A stretch of DNA of 27,936 nucleotides from CAZVFH01 sp964626415 (GTDB taxonomy: Bacteria; Patescibacteriota; UBA1384; XYA2-FULL-43-10; CAINNR01). Below, piece after piece: positions 23,993 to 27,936 of this stretch. The first letter of the stretch is position 1, and each line of letters begins with the position of its first letter. A program made the translations under genes and the position numbers. The stretch spans positions 1 through 27,936 of the forward strand of contig CAZVFH010000007.1 of the NCBI GenBank assembly GCA_964626415.1. The letters run 5' to 3'. The notes beneath the pieces were generated by a model. The model saw only the letters and a list, made by a program, of their open reading frames with translations, did no database searches and was not told the origin of the DNA.

Positions 23993-24970
23993 CTAGCCAC
24001 CAAGCCCAAAGGTTCTGTATGCTTTTTTCGCAATTCCATTATTGGACATCTGATGAAAAGTGTTCCAGTCACCCTGAAGAAGAATATCAACTGCATCTCG
24101 ACCATTTCTGACCGCACTTTCAGCAATATCATATAAATCCTCACAACCACTTGGCACTAAAATCGAATTCATGGAATTCAAAATTACCTGACGACTATCT
24201 TTCGCATTCTCCAACGTCAATCGATCTGAATAGGTCATTCTATTAAGATGGATTCGATCAGTAATTCCACCTCCCAATTGATTTCGAAGACCTTTATATT
24301 GGCGAATCAAATCACGCAATCTTGAAAAATATGCCGCTCTAACAGGATTAGTGAAAACCGGAATTGAAATTGTTGGTGACCCAGAAGACGAACTTGCGAC
24401 TCTTTTTGACCGCCTGGATTCGTTGAAGTTTTTGGCAACACTGGCAAAAATATCATTCTTTGGCTGAAGCAATTGCTTGCCGGTATCTGCCGGCCATGAA
24501 TTGAAAGTTGTCGATTGGGCATCATGCAAAACCGATACCGCCGTGCTAAGTTTTTGTCTGTTAATCTCGACGCCGTTCGCACCATAATCTCGAATGCTTT
24601 TGATTGCGTCTAATAATTTTTCAGCGAGATTGATAATGCTAGTGTGAAATTCTTTATATTTTTCTGGCGGAATATTTGCTTTACATTTAGGAATCGATTT
24701 TTCAAAATCAACAATTATTTGTTCGATGTATTTAGAAAATGCATAAAAATCGACCTGACTTCCGCTCGTTTCAGTTTCGATTTTAGACATGGTGTTGATT
24801 AAATGCGACCAATTTTCAATTGCCTTGTCACGATAAGCGCTTTCAATCAGCAAATCTAGCTGTTTTTGGCTTCGCTCTAGTATCAGATGAGAAAAAAACC
24901 AACAAACCCCAGCAACAATGGCGACTGAAATAATCGCACCCAAAATAATCCTCTTCTGTCTAGTATTCAA
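23993..24970 (-). CDS. membrane-anchored protein of unknown function
   Basis: 325 aa, TTG start at 24970 supported by AAGGAGG 8 nt upstream. One N-terminal transmembrane helix (ILGAIISVAIVAGVCWFFS), then a mostly helical extracytoplasmic region with several amphipathic stretches, a serine-rich linker (VASSSSGSP) in the middle, and a second helical part. No motif I recognise. Co-transcribed with the L,D-transpeptidase, so a cell-wall partner or scaffold is a reasonable guess only. Base composition resembles the next two minus-strand genes rather than the ruv/sugar run. Confidence 0.7.
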   Translation of the reverse strand: MNTRQKRIILGAIISVAIVAGVCWFFSHLILERSQKQLDLLIESAYRDKAIENWSHLINTMSKIETETSGSQVDFYAFSKYIEQIIVDFEKSIPKCKANIPPEKYKEFHTSIINLAEKLLDAIKSIRDYGANGVEINRQKLSTAVSVLHDAQSTTFNSWPADTGKQLLQPKNDIFASVAKNFNESRRSKRVASSSSGSPTISIPVFTNPVRAAYFSRLRDLIRQYKGLRNQLGGGITDRIHLNRMTYSDRLTLENAKDSRQVILNSMNSILVPSGCEDLYDIAESAVRNGRDAVDILLQGDWNTFHQMSNNGIAKKAYRTFGLGG

Positions 24971-25024
24971 CTTGACCGCCTCCTTCGGGCGTCTGCCCTA
25001 GTTGTGTAGGTACAAAACACCTTT

Positions 25025-25053
25025 GTTATATCATAATCAAATAAAATTTACAA
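25025..25053 (-). promoter_or_regulatory. promoter of the anchored protein/L,D-transpeptidase operon
   Basis: Minus strand: TTGTAA (25048-25053), 17 nt, TATAAC (25025-25030). It is back to back with the + strand promoter at 25067-25095. A small GGGC/GCCC hairpin (24987-24998) precedes the Shine-Dalgarno. Confidence 0.55.
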
Positions 25054-25066
25054 CTTGCGGTGGCTA

Positions 25067-25095
25067 TTTACAAAATTTTTTGGGAGAACTATAAT
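25067..25095 (+). promoter_or_regulatory. promoter of the two-gene membrane operon
   Basis: TTTACA (25067-25072), exactly 17 nt, TATAAT (25090-25095). Near-consensus; followed by GGAGGGG 4 nt before the ATG at 25125. Confidence 0.7.
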
Positions 25096-25124
25096 AAGAG
25101 TGTAAATAATAATTCGGAGGGGTA

Positions 25125-25628
25125 ATGGAAAAGATCCCCAGTTGGGATGTTTTTATTGGGCTCACATTTGTACTCGGTATTGCTTATGGTTTTATTTTGA
25201 AAAGAGAAAAAACCATAACTGTTTTGTGTTCGACTTATATCGCAATGGTAATGGCCGGTAATTTTACTGACTATGTTTTTCAATTTTTTCAAGGCAATAA
25301 AGTCATCGCCAATCAAATTTGGGTTCGCGGTAATATGTCGGAAGGAACCGTAGCGATTGCCCTGTTTTTGTTGATAATATTTTTTGTCTCCGGCGCAATA
25401 AACTCTTCGGCTTCCGGAAGCGGTGATCTTTCGCCGCTTGAAGTGATAATTTATGTCGCACTAACTGTTGCTTTGATTATATCTACTGTTCTTGGCTTTT
25501 TACCGGAAGCAACAAGAGCAGGAATTTTGCAGACATCGCGTGTCGCCTCAATAATTTTTGGAATGAAAACTCTTTGGATTATTGCTCCGCCGATATCTTT
25601 AGTACTTTTAAATTTTAGGAGGAAATGA
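25125..25628 (+). CDS. polytopic membrane protein of unknown function
   Basis: 167 aa with a strong ribosome site (CGGAGGGGTA before ATG) and a near-consensus promoter. Four or five hydrophobic helices: WDVFIGLTFVLGIAYGFIL, STYIAMVMAGNF, IALFLLIIFFVSGAI, VIIYVALTVALIISTVLGF, and LWIIAPPISLVLLNF. The overall layout, with a soluble loop after the second helix, resembles CvpA-like proteins, but I do not recognise a family. The last codons overlap the next gene (ATGA), so the two are translated together. Confidence 0.72.
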   Translation: MEKIPSWDVFIGLTFVLGIAYGFILKREKTITVLCSTYIAMVMAGNFTDYVFQFFQGNKVIANQIWVRGNMSEGTVAIALFLLIIFFVSGAINSSASGSGDLSPLEVIIYVALTVALIISTVLGFLPEATRAGILQTSRVASIIFGMKTLWIIAPPISLVLLNFRRK

Positions 25629-26002
25629 TGTGGCTCATCCGCTGGCTTTTAAATACTTTTGTTCTTTTGCTTGTGGCTTATCTTTTGCCCGGGGTTTCGT
25701 TTTCAACTTTTTGGTCGGCGCTCATTACTTCGGCAATTTTTGGCTTAATTAATGCGACAATTCGCCCTTTGATGATAATTTTGACCTTGCCGATTAATTT
25801 TTTAACTCTCGGACTTTTTACTTTGATAATAAACGCTCTGATGTTTTGGCTGGCATCAACGATTGTCAAAGGATTTTATGTCGCTGATTTTGCTTCGGCT
25901 TTTTGGGGTGCACTATTTTACTGGCTAATTGTCGTGATGATAAACTTTTTGTCGGAAGAAGACAACAAACCAAAAAGAATCAAAGCCAAGCGGAGGAGAT
26001 GA
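25625..26002 (+). CDS. phage holin family 4 (4-TM) membrane protein
   Basis: 125 aa, ATG overlapping the previous stop. Four transmembrane helices with the typical opening MWLIRWLLNTFVLLLVAYLL PGV and the conserved ALITSAIFGLINATIRPL, then LPINFLTLGLFTLIINALMF. This matches PF04020, small proteins common in bacterial chromosomes whose holin role is not shown for most members. No phage genes are nearby. The basic tail (KPKRIKAKRRR) is cytoplasmic by the positive-inside rule. Confidence 0.9.
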   Translation: MMWLIRWLLNTFVLLLVAYLLPGVSFSTFWSALITSAIFGLINATIRPLMIILTLPINFLTLGLFTLIINALMFWLASTIVKGFYVADFASAFWGALFYWLIVVMINFLSEEDNKPKRIKAKRRR

Positions 26003-26032
26003 GTAGAGAATAGCGAATAGAGAATAGAGGGT
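26003..26032. repeat. short AT-rich tandem-like repeat
   Basis: Three imperfect units of GAGAATAG (AGAGAATAGCGAATAGAGAA) right after the holin-like gene stop. No function seen. Confidence 0.35.
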
Positions 26033-26083
26033 CGGAATCTGGAAATTTATTATTTTAATTTGATTTTAATACATATCCAACAA

Positions 26084-26108
26084 AAAACCGCCAACTTTGG
26101 GCGGTTTT
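26084..26108. terminator. bidirectional intrinsic terminator
   Basis: AAAACCGCC / GGCGGTTTT, a 9-bp perfect stem around a 7-nt loop, with A run on one side and T run on the other. It can end the + strand membrane operon and the minus-strand tRNA transcript. Confidence 0.8.
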
Positions 26109-26137
26109 CTGCAACAATAATTTTTTTGAGCAATGAT

Positions 26138-26220
26138 TGGTACACCGCCCAAGACTCGCCCGTCTCGCCTACGGCATCGCCGAGGCGGAAACTCGGAACC
26201 AATCCGTAGCCCGGACTGTC
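26138..26220 (-). pseudogene. 3' part of a third tRNA, T-loop split by a 30-nt repeat
   Basis: Aligns with the 3' half of the two tRNA-Lys copies: variable loop ATTGGTT, T-stem CCGAG / CTTGG with T-loop bases TTT and CGAGT, then GCGGTGT, A and CCA. A 30-nt GC-rich repeat (26159-26188) interrupts the T-loop. The anticodon arm (GTCCG/CGGAT) has a 5-nt loop instead of 7, and no matching 5' acceptor strand was found, so this copy is probably dead. Confidence 0.55.
26159..26188 (+). repeat. 30-nt GC-rich palindromic repeat, copy 2, inside a tRNA T-loop
   Basis: Same length and ends as the repeat at 9417-9446 (inverse orientation): CCCGTCTCGCCT at the start, GAGGCGG at the end. Removing it joins the flanking T-loop into an almost normal T-arm, so its insertion boundaries are clear. 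Confidence 0.65.
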
Positions 26221-26281
26221 TCCGCACTTGGTGAGTCCGGAGCGGCTCGAACGCTCAACCAATAGCTTAAAAGGCTACTGC

Positions 26282-26385
26282 CCCGCCTGCCACAGTTGGT
26301 GAGTCGCCTGGGACTCGAACCCAGAACCAATAGCTTAAAAGGCTACTGCTCTACCATTGAGCTAGCGACCCGTGCGGCGGGCAGG
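26282..26385 (-). repeat. 104-nt insert carrying the inner tRNA-Lys, with complementary GC-rich flanks
   Basis: On the minus strand: CCTGCCCGCCGCAC, the inner tRNA, then ACTGTGGCAGGCGGG. The two flanks are roughly complementary (CCTGCC/GGCAGG-type ends shared with the palindrome inside queA). Boundaries are exact because the two outer tRNA pieces join without a gap or extra base. Confidence 0.7.
26297..26371 (-). tRNA. tRNA-Lys(UUU), intact inner copy
   Basis: 75 nt with encoded CCA. Acceptor GGGTCGC/GCGACTC (one G-U at the second pair), TA, D-arm GCTC AATGGTA GAGC, anticodon arm GTAGC CTTTTAA GCTAT with anticodon UUU after U33, 5-nt variable loop TGGTT, T-arm CTGGG TTCGAGT CCCAG, discriminator A. 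All helices pair. It lies wholly inside the outer tRNA-Lys copy. Confidence 0.93.
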
Positions 26386-26424
26386 TCTACCATTGAGCTA
26401 CGGACCCACCAAGTGCGGGGTAAA

Positions 26425-26433
26425 TCTACCATT
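26425..26433 (-). pseudogene. possible D-arm remnant of the third tRNA
   Basis: AATGGTAGA, identical to the D-arm bases before the break in the outer tRNA-Lys, preceded by GGCTGAT. It lies at the mirror position of the 3' part at 26138-26220. Only nine bases match exactly, so chance is possible. Confidence 0.3.
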
Positions 26434-26564
26434 ATCAGCCCTTGGCTGAAGCGTGCACAATGCTAATTTAGCAAATCTGGAGCAAAAAATCAACAAAACA
26501 AACCAGTCTTGTTTTTTTAAGATTGACCGCTTTTTGACACCTACGAGTTGTCGAGGGACGATTT

Positions 26565-27767
26565 TCAGAGAACAATTTTTACAAACCTTTTTTTGCCGAT
26601 TTTTAGAACAGTATTTTCTTTTGGCAGATAATTAATATCGGAGATTTTTTCGCCACTTTCGGTTTCAACAGCGCCGGAAGAAATTAAACGCCGCCATTCA
26701 TTACCGGAAGAGATAATACCCACTTCGACTAATTTTGCCGGCAAATTTTCACCAGCAGAAAGTGAAATCTCCAAAATATCATCGGGAACAATTTTTTTTG
26801 AAAATGTATCATTAAAATATTTTTCCGCTATTTCTGCTTCATCTTTTGAATGAAGTAATGTTACTATCTCTGTTGCCAATTTAATTTTTGCATCGCGGGG
26901 ATTCATGCCATCGACCAAACTCTTGCCAACTGATTCTATTTCTTCCACCGGAAGATTGGTAATAAGCTCAAAACTTTTAATAATAACATCATCAGGAAAA
27001 TTCATAACTGCGCCAAATAACATTTTGGGGTCAGAATCCAAAGCGACAACATTCCCTTCAGTTTTGCCGATCTTATTTCCCATCGAATCAACCAGAAGTG
27101 ACAAAGTCATGACAAATTTCTCTTTTTGCTTCATATTGCGCATCAACTTGCGTCCCATCATCATATTAAACATCTGATCTGACCCACCAACTTCCAAATC
27201 AACATCCAAAACTACCGAATCATAAGCTTGGAGCGCGGGATAAATAAATTCATTAATATAAACATCTTGCCCCGACTTTTGCCTTTCTTGAAACAAATCT
27301 CGCTCCATAACTTGGGCAAAAGTTAAGTGGTTGGTTATTTTTGCAAGTTCGAGCGCATTCATTTTGTCATACCACTCACCGTTATATTTGACTTTGACTG
27401 GATTTTCCCCACCAAAATTTAGAATTTTTGACGCTTGAGTTTTATAAGATTTTGCAAATTGTTCAACCTGATCTCGAGGTAAAATTTTTCTGGCCGTAGT
27501 TTTGCCGGAAGGATCGCCGATTGTTGCAGTGACATTACCAATTAAAAATATTACTTCGTGACCAAGATCTTGAAATTGCTTTAATTTCAAAAGCCCGACC
27601 AAATGTCCAAGATGCAAATCTGGCCCGGTTGGATCAAATCCTTGATAGAGCTTTATTCTTTTTCCGGACAACAAAAGTTTTTCCAACTCTTCTTTTGTTG
27701 GATAAATTCTCTCGACACCGCGAGTCAAGATTTCCTCAATTTTTTCTTTCGAAGTATTTACTGGCAT
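26565..27767 (-). CDS. tyrS: tyrosyl-tRNA synthetase
   Basis: 400 aa from the ATG at 27767; an in-frame TTG further upstream lies within the promoter and is rejected. Class I synthetase: LYQGFDPTGPDLHLGHLVGL (HIGH motif as HLGH), NVTATIGDPSGKT, ALQAYDSVVLDVDLEVGGSD with the QMF tyrosine-site segment, and KMSKS-type KIGKTEGN. The C-terminus has an S4-like RNA-binding region, EVGIISSGNEWRRLISSGAV. Charges tRNA-Tyr. It stands alone behind its own promoter, upstream of the tRNA-Lys locus. Confidence 0.96.
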   Translation of the reverse strand: MPVNTSKEKIEEILTRGVERIYPTKEELEKLLLSGKRIKLYQGFDPTGPDLHLGHLVGLLKLKQFQDLGHEVIFLIGNVTATIGDPSGKTTARKILPRDQVEQFAKSYKTQASKILNFGGENPVKVKYNGEWYDKMNALELAKITNHLTFAQVMERDLFQERQKSGQDVYINEFIYPALQAYDSVVLDVDLEVGGSDQMFNMMMGRKLMRNMKQKEKFVMTLSLLVDSMGNKIGKTEGNVVALDSDPKMLFGAVMNFPDDVIIKSFELITNLPVEEIESVGKSLVDGMNPRDAKIKLATEIVTLLHSKDEAEIAEKYFNDTFSKKIVPDDILEISLSAGENLPAKLVEVGIISSGNEWRRLISSGAVETESGEKISDINYLPKENTVLKIGKKRFVKIVL

Positions 27768-27793
27768 AGTATTTTTGATAATATTATGAACTG

Positions 27794-27822
27794 ATTGTAT
27801 CAAAACTCACATTTTTTTGCAA
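27794..27822 (-). promoter_or_regulatory. promoter of tyrS
   Basis: Minus strand: TTGCAA (27817-27822), 17 nt, TACAAT (27794-27799) with an extended TG before it (TGATACAAT). Transcript start near 27787 leaves about 20 nt before the ATG; no Shine-Dalgarno is visible. Confidence 0.6.
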
Positions 27823-27851
27823 AATGAATTCATCAGTGTTAATCAGTGAAA

Positions 27852-27882
27852 ATTGACCTGCCTCGCCAGCAGGCGGGTCAAT
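27852..27882 (-). terminator. GC hairpin at the window end, terminator-like
   Basis: ATTGACCTGCCT / AGGCGGGTCAAT, 12 bp with one G-U, 7-nt loop. On the minus strand TTTT follows. The CCTGCC...GGCGGG core resembles the ends of the other GC palindromes here, so it may be a repeat acting as a terminator for a gene beyond the window. Confidence 0.5.
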
Positions 27883-27903
27883 GATAGTTTTTACTCCAAT
27901 TTT

Positions 27904-27936
27904 TTACTCATTCCTCAAAACCTTAACAAAAATATC
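27904..27936 (-). CDS. possible 3' end of a gene running in from beyond the window
   Basis: On the minus strand one frame is open from the window edge for ten codons (DIFVKVLRNE) to TAA, just before the hairpin at 27852-27882. Too short to identify. Confidence 0.25.
   Translation of the reverse strand, partial: DIFVKVLRNE

Larger units (their letters stand above)
26229..26407 (-). tRNA. tRNA-Lys(UUU), outer copy, split in the D-stem by a 104-nt insert
   Basis: Two segments, 26386-26407 (22 nt) and 26229-26281 (53 nt), join to a perfect 75-nt tRNA: acceptor GGGTCCG/CGGACTC (one G-U), D-arm GCTC AATGGTA GA|GC, anticodon arm GTAGC CTTTTAA GCTAT (anticodon UUU), T-arm GAGCG TTCGAGC CGCTC, and ACCA at the end. 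The break falls inside the D-stem 3' strand. The 5' flank CCGCACTTGGT pairs with the CCA and its 3' flank, extending the acceptor stem to 18 bp. Whether it is ever made into a functional tRNA is unknown; it may be a pseudogene. Confidence 0.7.

Noticed and set aside
24987..24998. GGGC/GCCC hairpin as a riboswitch or attenuator
   Set aside because: Only four base pairs and no alternative structure visible; too little to support a regulatory call.
25625..26002. Prophage, because of the holin-family protein
   Set aside because: No other phage gene is nearby and this family is common in bacterial chromosomes.
26050..26262. 70-codon minus-strand frame through the tRNA region
   Set aside because: It crosses a terminator hairpin and a tRNA remnant and looks like neither a start region nor a protein.
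26500..26564. Intrinsic terminator after tyrS
   Set aside because: Only a six-pair A-T-rich stem with a G-U pair could be found, without a convincing T-tract.

Overview
The window looks like a chromosomal piece of a member of the Candidate Phyla Radiation (Patescibacteria), probably from an assembled genome. This rests on four things: AT-rich DNA; tightly packed or overlapping genes; compact versions of widespread proteins (TsaB of 129 aa, RuvC of 165 aa); and a gene set common in that group (LCP protein, parvulin, lamin-tail proteins, QueH, GxxExxY protein, 4-TM holin-like protein). The exact lineage cannot be read from the sequence. Almost everything is on the minus strand; the exceptions are a partial ComEC end (3-443) and a two-gene membrane operon (25125-26002).

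Layout, in + coordinates. 3-443: C-terminal metallo-beta-lactamase domain of a ComEC-like protein. 444-841: no intact gene; a REP-like repeat and a possible gene remnant. 842-3788: parvulin-type prolyl isomerase, a membrane protein and an LCP glycan-transfer protein. 3958-6315: tsaB, tsaE and a large secreted lamin-tail/OB-fold protein. 6415-9275: queA (frameshifted, and carrying an in-frame palindromic insertion), a bacterial PH-domain protein, a small membrane protein and queH. 9501-22054: one long minus-strand run, yebC-ruvC-[galT and ten-gene sugar cluster]-ruvA-GxxExxY-ruvB. 22206-24970: three envelope genes (beta-propeller-like secreted protein, L,D-transpeptidase lipoprotein, anchored protein) with strong ribosome binding sites and good terminators. 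25125-26002: two small membrane proteins, the second holin-like. 26138-26433: a concentric tRNA-Lys locus. 26565-27767: tyrS.

How the genes work together. The sugar cluster between ruvC and ruvA holds GalT, a glucosyl-3-phosphoglycerate-synthase-like glycosyltransferase fused to a degenerate SerB-like HAD domain, a histidine phosphatase, two GT4 and two GT2 glycosyltransferases, an APH-fold kinase and a phosphohexomutase. It probably makes a glycosylated small molecule or surface glycan. The ruv genes resolve Holliday junctions, TsaB/TsaE serve tRNA t6A synthesis, QueA/QueH serve queuosine synthesis.

Most notable features. (1) An AT-rich palindromic element recurs at three gene junctions (ruvA/ruvB, ruvC/galT, yebC/ruvC). 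In each copy one end carries the stop codon of the upstream gene and the other end carries the SD-like AGGTG against the next start codon. In the ruvA/ruvB copy the two halves flank a complete GxxExxY nuclease-like gene. This looks like an undescribed mobile element with ORF-less derivatives. (2) A complete tRNA-Lys(UUU) sits inside a 104-nt insert in the D-stem of a second, otherwise perfect tRNA-Lys(UUU), and both lie inside what looks like a third, decayed tRNA: a Russian-doll arrangement with GC-rich complementary flanks. (3) GC-rich palindromes have entered genes: a 72-nt in-frame one in queA and a 30-nt one in a tRNA T-loop that recurs between ruvB and queH.
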